From Gymnothorax reevesii (Eukaryota; Chordata; Actinopteri; Anguilliformes; Muraenidae), in NCBI GenBank assembly GCA_029721435.1, contig CM056574.1, positions 71,591,501 to 71,655,500 of the forward strand: a stretch of 64,000 bases of DNA, given 5' to 3'. The notes beneath the pieces were generated by a model that made no database searches, had not been told where the DNA came from, and saw only the letters and a list, made by a program, of their open reading frames with translations. Position 1 is the stretch's first letter. Each line of letters opens with the position of its first letter. A program made the position numbers and the translations under genes. This document shows, piece after piece, positions 11,898 through 22,140 of the stretch.

Positions 11898-13478
11898 ATG
11901 CCTCGCAAGAAAAACTGGAAGAAAGCCGAGGCCATGAGAAAGAGGTACTGTCCGAAGTCATCAGATAATCTTTCAGTTGATGGTTCTTTCAGGAAACAAG
12001 ATGCCCTGTGCACACACAATAATGACAACAGCCCAATGCTACCATCTATGGAAACCACACAGCTTGGTCAGAATATCCCTGGCGATGACGGTTCCTCAAA
12101 TCCGATTGTAATTTTAGGCAGTCATAATCAAGCTGCCGAGATTTATAGGGAAAATGCAGGCCGCCAGTGCTGTGCGATGGCTTTAATGGGCATCATGTTT
12201 AGCAAGGTTAAGTCCCTGCATGAGTGGACCACTTGTGACCTGGATGCTGTTCTCAGCCATGGTAATGAACTTTATAGCTTCATCCAGAGATCATCAACAA
12301 TTTCAGATCGGTATCTGTTGGTGACGGAATTGCCTCAATACATAGATGCACTGGGTACAACATTTACACTCGTGCGAAATGAACCACGTGCAGGGTATAT
12401 CTGGCCTGGTCAAGATCGACTGCAATTTGGTGACCTTGTCACTTTAGAAACTGCACTTGAGGAAGCTTTGGTCGACCATGCTTCCTGCTTCGTCAATTTT
12501 AGACAGGCAGTTTTCACGGTGATGTATGCGGAGGGCAGTTACTTCGTGTTCGATTCCCACTCACAAGATCATCAAGGTGTACTGAGTGCTGATGGCACTT
12601 CTGTTCTCATTCAGTACCAGAGTATCCATGCAATCTACGAACATTGTGTCAGACTAGCTTTATCTTTGGGTGGGGATCAGAACACTTTGTTTGAAGTAAC
12701 TGCAGTGAGTGTCAGCTGTGAAAGTCATGCAGAAGTTTCTCAAAACTGTCGCCGTCTAAAACCAGGCAAATTACCATTCGTGAGACAAAAGGTTTTACCT
12801 AGATTTTCCAATATTTACGTAGATGAGAAATCTTGCCGACCATCATCTTCTGCAGTTCCTAATATTGATTTGGTTTCAGCCAACCCATCAACCATAACTG
12901 TTTCCAATAGCGATTGGGATTCAGACTCTACTAATTCATATTGTGAAAACTCAGAAACTGACGGAGCAAAGTTGTCTAATATCAAAAGAAAAATGGGCTA
13001 CCGCAGAATCACTAGCACTAATTGTCAGAGAAAGAGAGAATCTCGCCCTCAAAAATATGCTAGTGATGAGGTTCGCCGTGAAAAATTAAAAAGAAAGGCA
13101 AAACAACTCTATGCAGAGAAAGAATCCTATAAGAAAAGGAAAATTTCTGATGGGATCATCAAATATAGAGATAATGACGTTTACAGAGCAACTTTGAAAG
13201 CAGCCAGCTCTTCGAAATACAAAGAAAATCCCTTTTTTCGTGAGTCTGTTAAAACAGCAAGTGCCACCAAATACAAAAGCAATCCTGTTTTTCGTGCCTC
13301 TGTCAAAGCAGCTAGCACTTCAAAATACAAAAACAATCCAGATTTTAGAGAGCAAATAAAACAATCAAACAAACATCGAAAAAGCAAAGCTAAGGCTGCC
13401 AAAAAAATAATCAAAATCTTCAACAAATTCAAACAAGCAATTATTGAAGGCCCTGAATATGTTTGCAGTCTGCAATAG
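11898..13478 (+). CDS. Helitron-like protein N-terminus with C76-like cysteine peptidase core
   Basis: I take the ATG at 11898 (MPRKKNWKKAEA, basic start) rather than an upstream in-frame ATG at 11850. From 11898 the frame is 526 residues. About 70-250 resemble the C76 (herpesvirus tegument) deubiquitinase fold: Gln78, then GRQCC with Cys91 or Cys92, and FVFDSHS with Asp219 and His221. A Gln about 13 residues before the Cys, with a D-x-H about 130 after it, is the family's arrangement. About 360-470 are charged. Three 18-residue repeats (core KYK.NP.F, DNA about 13186-13347) follow, then a Lys-rich tail and the start of a Cys-rich block at VC. The frame ends prematurely: downstream DNA keeps coding in another frame, which implies a small deletion near 13473. 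The role is inferred; a ubiquitin-cleaving activity would need assay. Confidence 0.7.
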   Translation: MPRKKNWKKAEAMRKRYCPKSSDNLSVDGSFRKQDALCTHNNDNSPMLPSMETTQLGQNIPGDDGSSNPIVILGSHNQAAEIYRENAGRQCCAMALMGIMFSKVKSLHEWTTCDLDAVLSHGNELYSFIQRSSTISDRYLLVTELPQYIDALGTTFTLVRNEPRAGYIWPGQDRLQFGDLVTLETALEEALVDHASCFVNFRQAVFTVMYAEGSYFVFDSHSQDHQGVLSADGTSVLIQYQSIHAIYEHCVRLALSLGGDQNTLFEVTAVSVSCESHAEVSQNCRRLKPGKLPFVRQKVLPRFSNIYVDEKSCRPSSSAVPNIDLVSANPSTITVSNSDWDSDSTNSYCENSETDGAKLSNIKRKMGYRRITSTNCQRKRESRPQKYASDEVRREKLKRKAKQLYAEKESYKKRKISDGIIKYRDNDVYRATLKAASSSKYKENPFFRESVKTASATKYKSNPVFRASVKAASTSKYKNNPDFREQIKQSNKHRKSKAKAAKKIIKIFNKFKQAIIEGPEYVCSLQ

Positions 13479-13612
13479 ACGGTTTTTCAAAAATCAAGTT
13501 GAAAAATGTTCTAAATCAAATTATAATGCGGAGCTTGCTGAACTTTGCATCACTGAAAATTTTGTCCACACATGTAATGATACTTGTGGAACACCATGCA
13601 CTTACTTGGAAG
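13473..13612 (+). pseudogene. Frameshifted continuation of the Helitron-like protein
   Basis: In a frame shifted relative to 11898-13478 the DNA encodes a Cys-rich stretch beginning CNRRFF and including HTCNDTCGTPC. This resembles the zinc-finger-like block that precedes the Helitron-like N domain. It is open up to 13612, where the hAT MITE is inserted after the target copy CTTGGAAG. The same frame resumes at 14802. Confidence 0.7.
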
Positions 13613-13851
13613 CAAGGGCGTAATAATGGTGTTGACATTGGTGGGGACATTTGCCTCCCATGCCTCCCTATGTCATGACCCAACCTACCCAAAATACAGC
13701 CTCATCAATCAGCAATACAGTGTGTTGCTTAATTTCCACATGAAATATACCTGTCTGCCTGATGGAGACTGATCTGCAGAGCTGCTGTGTTGTGGCTGTA
13801 AAACAAAATTTATGATCAAGAAACACTACCTATTTTTGTCTCTTGTTGCAT

Positions 13852-13873
13852 AATAATAATAATAATAATAATA
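13852..13873. repeat. AAT microsatellite
   Basis: A short run of about seven AAT units inside the hAT element. Confidence 0.8.
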
Positions 13874-13960
13874 CATTTTATGCTGGCTGGCTGGCTGTTT
13901 ATTGCATTAATAATACATTGTCCTTCTATATTATTACTCATCTAACCATACCATCTAAAG

Positions 13961-14121
13961 CCCTATTAGGACGGGACTAGTTTTATGGGTAGACGTGGGG
14001 TAAAAATGCATTCAGATGCATCAACATGCATTGTGGAGATGGCGGTCACGTGACAACTGTCACAACGGTGCGTGCGTGAAGATCTACCCCTCTCACGTTC
14101 TGTTCTCTCGTCCGAATAGGG
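13961..14121. mobile_element. Nested MITE (161 bp)
   Basis: Bounded by inverted ends CCCTATTAGGACGGGA and, from the right, CCCTATTCGGACGAGA, which match at 14 of 16 positions. It is flanked by identical CTAAAG at 13955-13960 and 14122-14127. It lies within the hAT MITE and is therefore the younger insertion. The superfamily is not certain; no coding capacity. Confidence 0.8.
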
Positions 14122-14801
14122 CTAAAGATGAGCGAATTCTAAAAATTATGTAAAGATTTTCTGTTCTTATTTCACTCCGCTCTAAGAGACTTTTAGCATG
14201 ATTAATCTGTATCAGTAGAATCCGTGTCAGACTGCAACGCACCCCCCCTCCAAAACAACAAGCATGGGAATGGGAAGCACGGAAGTTATTAGGTTTCTGC
14301 ATGTTGAGGTTTATGATGTGCTACTGGAAAAACAATGAAATCGAGCGCTTGGAAGAGAAAATGCGCCGCGGTCTGAACAGGTTTTTACAAGACTATTTTG
14401 TGTGAGTAACTTATCATTGACTGGGTGAAATAATGTCTAATGTCCGCCTTTTTTCTTTTCCTGCCCGAGTCAGACATGATTCCCTGAGCCAGCGACAGTA
14501 GACGCTGTTATTACGCTGTTATTTTTTATTTTCACCGCGTAGCCTACCAACTTACCAATGACAACCCAGTCATGATGATGGATACAGGAAGGGGAGCCAA
14601 TCACAGATAGCAAGGCTGTCCCCACCAATGACACGCCGTCTTTGAGAGGCGGAACTAAGCAGGGGAAATTTAACCTTTTGTGTCCCGAATGCCGCGCAAT
14701 GCCCCATTCAAAATTGGTATGGTGGACATTTTAAACACATCAAATATTGGTATGGACACGTCCATAGCGTCCATACGCATTTTTACGCCCATGCTTGGAA
14801 G

Positions 14802-14985
14802 GTCCAACAGGGACCTCTTGGATATGTTCTGCTTGTCACGGCAAGTTAAAAAGTGGGAAGAAGCCAGCTGAAGCAGTGGTAAATAACTTGAACCTTGAAC
14901 ATATTCCTCCTGAACTTAGTTGCTTGAATACCTTAGAACAGCATTTAGTCGCTATCCACATTCCCTTCGTCCGCCTCATCAGCAA
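14802..14985 (+). pseudogene. Helitron-like protein, segment after the hAT insertion
   Basis: Resumes in frame with 13473-13612 and encodes a WICSACHGKL motif, a KKPAEAVVNNL motif and an LEQHLVAIHIPF motif. These belong to the conserved region just before the Rep domain of Helitron polyproteins, as I recognise it. Coding stops at a TAG at about 14987, where the sequence turns into the noncoding repeat (AGCGCCCCCCTGTGG). Rep and helicase are missing. Confidence 0.75.
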
Positions 14986-16549
14986 ATAGCGCCCCCCTGT
15001 GGTAACAGGAAGTGACCACTCGTTACTTCCACTTCTACTGATGACACAATGTCGAACCCATCAACTTCATTCTACTTCTAAAACATGCAAAACAAGTTGC
15101 TGAAGCTACGTTATAAACGTTGTATAGCTACGAGTAATGGCATCCATGTGGCAACGCGGTAACTTTGGATCCCTCGCCATGAAAATACGTTTGGGATTCC
15201 CAATGCTCTCACGCCCACATACTTGACTGTAGTAGCTTCAAACTAGCTGATCATAATAATTGCCCGCCTTGAACGTCCTGATGCATTAACTTCCCACTTT
15301 GCTACTAGCGCCCTCCTGTGGTAACAGGAAGTGTCCAGTTATTACTTTCACTTCTACTGATGACACATAGTTGTACACATCAACCTCATTCCACTTCTAT
15401 TACATGCAGAACAAATGAATGAAGCTACCTCAAATGCTGTGCAGCTACAATTAATTGCGTCCGTGTAGTGACGCGGCGACTATCCACCCCTCGTCATGAA
15501 AATACGTTTAGGTTTTTGATGCCTTTAATACACTTGTATCATCATAAAAATTGATACACAGGTCAAGGGTGGCGAGTTCTCACATTGTATTGGGGGTTTG
15601 TCCGTGAGGGCAGCAAAATGCCTCAATAGCGCCCCCTTGAAATTTTCAAAAACCCCTCCCCATTGGAGTTTTTTTAGAGTAGGAAGATGAAAATTGGTAC
15701 ACGTGTATTTGGCCAAGACGCACAAAAAAGTCTCTGGCATCATTGGTCTACTTCAAATAGGAAGTCAGCCATTTTGATTTTAACGTGTCATTTTTGCCTG
15801 ATTTCAACACATTGTATTTTAACGCACTCCTCCCAGAGATTTCATCCAATCAAAAACACATTTATTAGTAAACATCAAGAGACCATACTGATCAAAAGTT
15901 GTGCTCTGCAGGTCTGCAGGTCAGTGAGCGTGGCCGCTAACAGGAAGTGACCAGTTTTTCCTTTCACTTGTACTGATGACACATAGTCGAACCCATCAAC
16001 TTTATTCTCCCTGAACAACATGTAGAAGAAGTTTCTTAAGCTACCTTATGAATACTGTGCAGCTTCGAGTAATGGCGTCCGTGTGGCAATGCGGTGAGAA
16101 TGGTTCCCTCGCCATGAAAATACGTTTGGCTTTTTGATGTCTTTAATAAACTTGTTTCATCATAAAAATTTATAAACAGGTCAAGGGTGGCGACTCTCAC
16201 ATTGTATTGGGGGTTTGCCCTTGAGGGCAGCAAAATGCCTCGATAGCGCCCCCTTGAAATTTTCAAAAACGCCTCTGCATAGGAGTTTTTTTGCAATAGG
16301 AAAATGAAAATTGATACATATGTGTATTTGGCCAAGACGCACAAAAAAGTCTCTGGCATCATTGGTCTACTCCAAACAGGAAGTCGGCCATTTTGATTTA
16401 AACGTGTCATTTTTGCATGATTTCCACAAATTGTATTTTAACGCACTCCTCCCAGAGATTTCATCCATTCAAAACCAGATTTATTATGAAACATTGAGAG
16501 ACCATGTTGCACCCATCAGGATCTCACAACCCCAACGTGCGCATGGAGG
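14986..16549 (+). repeat. Noncoding repeat block between Helitron-like gene and block D
   Basis: Tandem units like those of blocks C and D: TAGCGCCCCCCTGTGGTAAC at 14989 and a similar phrase at 15307, CATGAAAATACGTTT, CACTCCTCC and ACAGGAAGTCGGCCATTTTG. It ends in the 3' hairpin module at 16550. No gene is seen. It may be the tail of the Helitron-like element or an older block that was overwritten. Confidence 0.65.
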
Positions 16550-16584
16550 CGAGGGCCCGTTCAACGCTGCTTGCAGCTTTAATT
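16550..16584 (+). other. 3'-terminal hairpin module, copy 4
   Basis: CGAGGGCCCG, GCTGCTTGCAGC and TTTAATT, then an AT run and the H1 palindrome at 16594. Second head-to-tail junction. Confidence 0.75.
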
Positions 16585-16593
16585 TTTATTATT

Positions 16594-16633
16594 AGGGCCC
16601 GAGCACGACTGCAAGTCATCCGCGGAGGACCCT
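16594..16633 (+). other. 5'-terminal palindrome, family H1, copy 1
   Basis: Outer arms AGGGCCC and GGACCCT with an inner stem (CGACTGCAAGTC core, last pair lost here). It is preceded by TTATTA and followed by ATTG. The unit runs 64 bases to the next copy. Confidence 0.7.
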
Positions 16634-16657
16634 ATTGCAATCATGCTGTTTATTATT

Positions 16658-16696
16658 AGGGCCCGAGCCGACTGCAAGTCGTCTTCGGAGGGCCCT
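16658..16696 (+). other. 5'-terminal palindrome, family H1, copy 2
   Basis: Same palindrome with inner stem CGACTGCAAGTCG and outer arms AGGGCCC / GGGCCCT. It is preceded by (ATT)n and followed by ATTG. This copy leads into the full block D body. Confidence 0.7.
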
Positions 16697-19600
16697 ATTG
16701 AAATCGCGCTGTTTATTATTATTATTATAATTATTTTTTTTTTTTTTTATTATTCTTCCGATTTTTCAAAGGCCAATTTCGCCCCTTTCCCATTTGTGAA
16801 AACGCGTATTACTTTCCCCATTCGTCCGGCCGGATCCGAAATTCGATATTTTTGGAGGGTCGCACAAGTTCGACCCCAATTGTCGAAATAGCGCCCCCTA
16901 AACACGTTTCAAAATTCCCATAGGGAAATTCGGTTTTTTTGTCGTAGGTAGACGAAATTCAGTTTTTATGTGCTTTGTAACAAGGCATAAAAAAAAACTT
17001 CATTGGAGCCACGCCCTAAACCCAACAGGAAGTCGGCAATTTTGATTTGAATTTTTGAATTTTAAAACGAACTCCTCCTCGGGATTTCGCCGGATCGGCT
17101 TCAAATTTGGTACACATCATTGAGAGACCAAGCTGATTTAAAGTTGTGCTCTGCAGATCTGTAGGTCAATGGGCATGGCTGCTAGGGCGTGACAAATTAA
17201 AGTGACTTGAGGAAAAAATTTCACAATGCTCTCACACCCAAATACTTGATTGTAGAAGCTTCAAACTTGCTGAACATGATAAGGGCGCCGCCGGGAACAC
17301 CCTGGTGTATTAACTTCCCACTTTACTAATAGCGCCCCCCTGTGGTAACAGGAAGTGACCACTCGTTACTTCCACTTGTACTGATGACACATTGTTGAAC
17401 CCATCAACTTCATTTTACTTTTGAAACATGCAGAACAAGTTACTGAAGCTACTTTATGAACGCTGTAAAGCTCCGAGTATTGGCGTCCGTGTGACAAAGC
17501 GGCAACTTTGGATCCCTCGCCATGAAAATATGTTTTGGATTCCCAATGCTCTCACGCCCACATACTTGATTGTAGTAGCTTCAAACTTGCTCTACATGAT
17601 GATTGCTCCGCCCTGAACGTCCAGATGCATTAACTTCCCACTTTGCTACTAGCGCCCCCCTATGGTAATAGGAAGTGACCACTTATTGCTTTCACTTGTA
17701 CTGAGGACACATACTTTATCACATCAACCACATTCCACTTCTATAACATGCTGAACAAATTGGTGAAGCTACGCTATGAATGCTGTGAAGCTACACAAAA
17801 TGGCGTCCGTGTGGTGACGCGGCGACTATCCATCCCTCGCCATGAAAATACGTTTGGGTTTTTGATGTTTTTAATAAACTTGTATTATCATAAAAATTCA
17901 AAAACAAGTCAAGGGTAGCAAGCTCTCACATCTGATTGGGGCTTTGTTCATGAGGGCAGCAAAAAGCCTCGATAGCGCCCCCTTGAAATTTTCAAAAACC
18001 CCTCCCCATAGGGGTTTTTTTGGAGTAGAACAATGAAAACTGGTACACATGTGTATTTGGTCACGACGCAAAAATAAGTCTCTGGCATCATTTGTCTACT
18101 CCAAACAGGAAGTCGGCCATTTTGAATTTAACGTGTCATTTTTGCTTGATTTCCACATATTGTATTTTAACGCACTTCTCCTAGAGATTTCATCCAATCA
18201 AAACCAAATTTATTACAAAACATTTAGAGACTATGCTGATCAAAAGTTGTGCTCTGCAGGTCTGTAGGTCAGTGGGCGTGGCTACTAACAGGAAGTGATC
18301 AGTTTTTACTTTCACTTGTACTGATGACATATAATTGAACCCATCAACTTTTTTCCCCCTGTACAACATGTAGAAGAAGTTGCTTAAACTACCTTACGAA
18401 TACTGTGATGCTATGAGTAATGATGTCTGTGTGGCGATGCGGTGACAATGGATCCCTCGCCATGAAAATATGCTTGTGTTTTTGATGTTCTTAATGAATT
18501 CGTATCTTCATGGAAATTAATATGCCGGTCAAGGATGGGAAGTTCTCACATCTGATTGGGGCTTTTCCCATGAGGGCAGCAAAATGTCTCGATAGCGCCC
18601 CCTTGAAATTTTCAAAAACCCCTCCCCATAGGGGTTTTTTTGGAGTAGAAAGACGAAAATTAGTACACATGTGTATTTGGCCAAGACGCACAAAAAAGTC
18701 TTTGACATCATTTGTCTTCTCCAAACAGGAAGTCGGCCATTTTGATTTTAACGCGCCATTTTTGCCTGATTTCCACAAATTGTATTTTAACGCACTCCTC
18801 CTCGAGATTTCATCCATTCAAAACCAGATGCATTAATAAACATTGAAAGACCATGCTGATCAAAAGTTGTGCTCTGCAGGTCTCTAGGTCAGTGGGCGTG
18901 GCCGCTAACAGGAAGTGACCAGTTTTTACTTTCACTTGTACTGATGACACATAGTTGAACCCATCAACTTTATTCCCCCTGTACAACATGTAGAAGAAGT
19001 TGCTTAAACTACCTTACGAATGCTTTGATGCTTCGAGAAATGGCGTCCATGTGGCGATGCGGTGACAATGGATCCCTCGCCATGAAAATACGTTTGTGTT
19101 TTTGATGTTCTTAATGAACTCGTATCATCATGGAAATTGATATGCCGGTCAAGGGTGGGAAGCTCTCACATCTGATTGGGGCGGTGCCCATGAGGGCAGC
19201 AAAATGCCTCGATAGCGCCCCCTTGGTATTTTGAAAAACCCCTCCCCTTAGGGGTTTTTTTTGGAATTAGAAAATGAAAATTGGTACACATGTGTATGTT
19301 GCCAATGTGAACAAAAAAGTCTCTGGGACCATGGATAAATTCCAAACAGGTAGTCAGCCATTTTGATTTTAATGTGTCATTTTGGCCCGATTTCCACATA
19401 TTGCATATTAACGAACTCCTCCTAGCGATTCTGTCCAATAAACCTAATATTTATTTCAGATCATCAAGAGACCATGCTGATCAAAACTAGTGCTCTGCAT
19501 GTCTGTCGCTAAATGGACCTGGCCGCCATGGTGTCCCCATTTCAGATGCCTCGCCAAACACATTCGAGCTGCTCTCTCTCCCTCATACTTCATCCAAATG

Positions 19601-21460
19601 GATTCAAAATTCCTGTATGAAGTGAAATCCCCACCCTGAACGCCTCGATGTGCTGCTACACAATCTAGCTCGTCATGCCCCCTTATGAAAACAGAGAATG
19701 CCACATGTTACGTAGAAACTGGCCGATTTGCTCAAAACTTCACTTTTGTGCTTAGGGTCTCTCACGCCTACATACTTGACTGTAGTAGCTTCAAACTAGC
19801 TGATCATAATAATTGCTCCGCCCTGAACGTCATGATGCATTAACTTCCCACTTTGCTACTAGCACCCCCTGTGGTAACAGGAAGTGTCCAGTTATTACTT
19901 TCACTTCTACTGATGACACATAGTTGAACACATCAACCTCATTCCACTACTATTGCATGCAGAACAAATAAATGAAGCTAACTCATAAATGCTGTGCAGC
20001 TACAATTAATTGCGTCCATGTAGTGACGCGGCGACTATCCACCCCTCGTCATGAAAATACGTTTAGGTTTTTGATGCCTTTAATAAACTTGTATCATCAT
20101 AAAAATTGATAGACAGGTCAAGGGTGGCGAGCCCTTTTTTTTGGAGTAGAACAATGAAAACTGGTACACATGTGTATTTGGTCACGACGCAAAAAAAAGT
20201 CTCTGGCATCATTTGTCTACTCCAAACAGGAAGTCGGCCATTTTGAATTTAACGTGTCATTTTTGCTTGATTTCCACACATTGTATTTTAACGCACTCCT
20301 CCTAGAGATTTCATCCAAACAAAACCACATTTATTAGTGAACATCAGGAGACCATGCTCATCAAAAGTTGTGCTCTGCAGGTCTGTAAGTCAGTGGACGT
20401 GGTCGCTAACAGGAAGTGACCAGTTTTTACTTTCACTTGAACTGATGACACATAGTTGAACCCATCAACTTTATTCTCCCTGTACAACACGTAGAAGAAG
20501 TTTAAGCTACCTTACGAATGCTGTGATGCTACAAGTAATGGCATCCGTGTGGCGATGTGGTGACAATGGATCCCTCGCCATGAAAATACGTTTGGGTTTT
20601 TGATGTTCTTCATGAATTTGTATCATCATGGAAATTGATATGCCGGTCAAAGGTGGTGAGCTCTCACATCTGAATGGGGCGGAATTCATGAGGGCAACAA
20701 AATGCCTCGATAGAGCCCCCTTGAAATTTTCAAAAACCCCTCCACATAGGGGTTTTTTTGGAGTAGAAAAATGAAAATTGGTACACGTGTATTTGGCCAA
20801 GACGCACAAAAAAGTCTCTGACATCATTTGTCGATTCCAAACAGGAAGTCAGCCATTTTGATTTTAATGTGTCATTTTGGCCCAAATTCCACATCTTGCA
20901 TTTTAACGAACTCCGCCTAGCGATTCCGTCCAATCAACCTAATATTTTTTTCAGAGCATCAAAAGACCATGCTGATCAAAAATAGTGCTCTGCATGTCTG
21001 TCGCTAAATGGGCCTGGCCACCATGGTGCCCCATTTCAGATGCCTCGCCAAACACATTCGAGCTGCTCCCTCTCCCTCACACTTCATCCAAATGGATTCA
21101 AAATTCCTGTACATGGTAAAAGCCCCACCCTGAACATCTCGATGTGCTGCTAAACAATCTAGCTCATCTCGCCCCCTTATGGAAACAGAAAACGCCGCAT
21201 TTTACGTTGAAATTGGCATATTTGGTCAAAACTTAACATTTTTGCTTAGCGTCTGTCCCTGAATGCACCTGCCCAAATTTGATTACACTCTGAGTGCTTT
21301 CTTGTGGATGAAGTATCAACTTATCCTAACTCCTTCAGCTTTGTCCGATTCGCTCGACACTTTCCCTCAGGTTGGGGCCGGCACTTGACCTGTCCAATGG
21401 TCGTGAGTGCACAGCTGCACCAGTCAGGATCTCACCACAACCCCAACGTGCGCACGGGGG

Positions 21461-21495
21461 CGAGGGCCCGTTCAACGCTGCTTGCAGCTTTAATT
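21461..21495 (+). other. 3'-terminal hairpin module, copy 5
   Basis: CGAGGGCCCG, GCTGCTTGCAGC and TTTAATT, abutting the H1 palindrome at 21496 with no spacer. Third head-to-tail junction and the cleanest. Confidence 0.8.
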
Positions 21496-21535
21496 AGGGC
21501 CCGAGCACGACTGCAAGTCGTCCGCGGAGGACCCT
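21496..21535 (+). other. 5'-terminal palindrome, family H1, copy 3
   Basis: AGGGCCC / GGACCCT outer arms with a perfect inner hairpin CGACTGCAAGTCG, followed by ATTGAAATCATGCTG and an ATT run. Confidence 0.75.
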
Positions 21536-21559
21536 ATTGAAATCATGCTGTTTATTATT

Positions 21560-21599
21560 AGGGCCCAAGCACGACTGCAAGTCGTCCGCGGAGGACCCT
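21560..21599 (+). other. 5'-terminal palindrome, family H1, copy 4
   Basis: Repeats copy 3 at a distance of 64 bases, with one change in the first arm (GCCCAAGC). Confidence 0.75.
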
Positions 21600-21620
21600 A
21601 TTGAAATCATGCTGTTTATT

Positions 21621-21656
21621 AGGGCCCGAGCCGACTGAACGTCGTCCAAGGACCCT
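21621..21656 (+). other. 5'-terminal palindrome, family H1, copy 5
   Basis: A further copy 61 bases on, with a shorter inner region. It is followed by ATTG, an (ATT)n run and the block E body. Confidence 0.7.
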
Positions 21657-21675
21657 ATTGAAATCGTACTATTCA

Positions 21676-21711
<36 letters not shown>

Positions 21712-21984
21712 TTCCGACATTTCAAGGGCCAATTTTGCCCCTTTCCCAATGGTGAAAACGCGTCTAACTTTCCACATACGTTCGGCCCCATCCGAAATTT
21801 TATATTTTTGTGCGATCGCGCAGGTGCGACCCCAAATGCCAAAATAGCGCCCCCAAAACACGTTTCAAAATTCCCATAGGGAAATTCTGTTACTTTGTCG
21901 TATGCCGACGAAATTCAGTAGTGATTCGGTTACTTTGTCGTAGGCCGACGAAATTCAGTAGTTATGTGCTTTGTAACTAGGCAT
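21657..21984 (+). repeat. Noncoding repeat block E, first part
   Basis: (ATT)n, then the same body start as blocks C and D (GTGAAAACGCGT, an ATAGCGCCCCC phrase). A short internal duplication around TTACTTTGTCGTA lies near 21890-21960. It is interrupted at GCAT (21981-21984) by the first Gmr1 copy. Confidence 0.7.
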
Positions 21985-22138
21985 TGTAATGTGAATAGAG
22001 GCCACTAGATTGGTCAGTAGGTTAGTTAGTTGTTTAGTTGTCTGTGGATTAAATGTGTTTAAGTTTTTAAAACTGTGTCTGTCATCCCTTGCTGTTGCTG
22101 TTGGGTTGTAAATGTAATAACAAATTGGGGCCATTACA
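21985..22138 (+). repeat. 5' LTR of Gmr1 copy 1, internally deleted
   Basis: Starts TGTAATGTGAATAGAGG and ends TTACA. It is 154 bp against 491 bp for the 3' LTR. The missing part runs from just after CCACTAGA to TTGGTCAGTA, so most of U3 has been lost. Confidence 0.85.
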
Positions 22139-22140
22139 AA

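Larger units (their letters stand above)
13613..14793. mobile_element. hAT-type nonautonomous element (1181 bp)
   Basis: Flanked by perfect 8-bp target duplications CTTGGAAG at 13605-13612 and 14794-14801. The termini are inverted: CAAGGGCGTAATAATG at the left and CATGGGCGTAAAAATG read inward from the right, matching at 14 of 16 positions. An 8-bp duplication and CA..GGCG-type ends are characteristic of hAT transposons. It has no transposase frame. It contains an AAT microsatellite (about 13852-13873), a GGCT run and a nested MITE. It interrupts the Helitron-like coding frame between the CTYLE and EGPTG codons. Confidence 0.9.
9388..14989 (+). mobile_element. Helitron-like element, broken, with insertions
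   Basis: Begins with a palindrome in an ATT run (9388-9416), continues with about 2.5 kb of leader, then the coding region 11898-13612, which resumes at 14802-14985 after a hAT MITE. The coding region has the cysteine-rich block and the WICSACH..PAEAV..N segment that I recognise from the N-terminal half of Helitron Rep/helicase polyproteins. The Rep nickase and helicase domains are absent: the frame stops where repeat of the block D type begins at about 14986. The right boundary could instead be the 3' module at 16550-16584; this is unresolved. Confidence 0.65.
16594..21495 (+). mobile_element. Complete noncoding repeat element, block D (4.9 kb)
   Basis: Runs from iterated H1 palindromes through (ATT)n and a TTTCAAAGG..GTGAAAACGCGT start to the 3' hairpin module at 21461-21495. 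The body is tandem units of about 320 and 620 bases (CCTCGCCATGAAAATA near 17517, 17837, 18458 and 19078). It has no coding frame. It looks like a large nonautonomous rolling-circle element; the class is inferred from its ends and from its head-to-tail neighbours. Confidence 0.65.

Noticed and set aside
14680..14989. Two overlapping short frames as separate small genes
   Set aside because: One is the tail of the hAT MITE; the other (from 14795) is the continuation of the Helitron-like protein, whose apparent start Met is made at the MITE junction.
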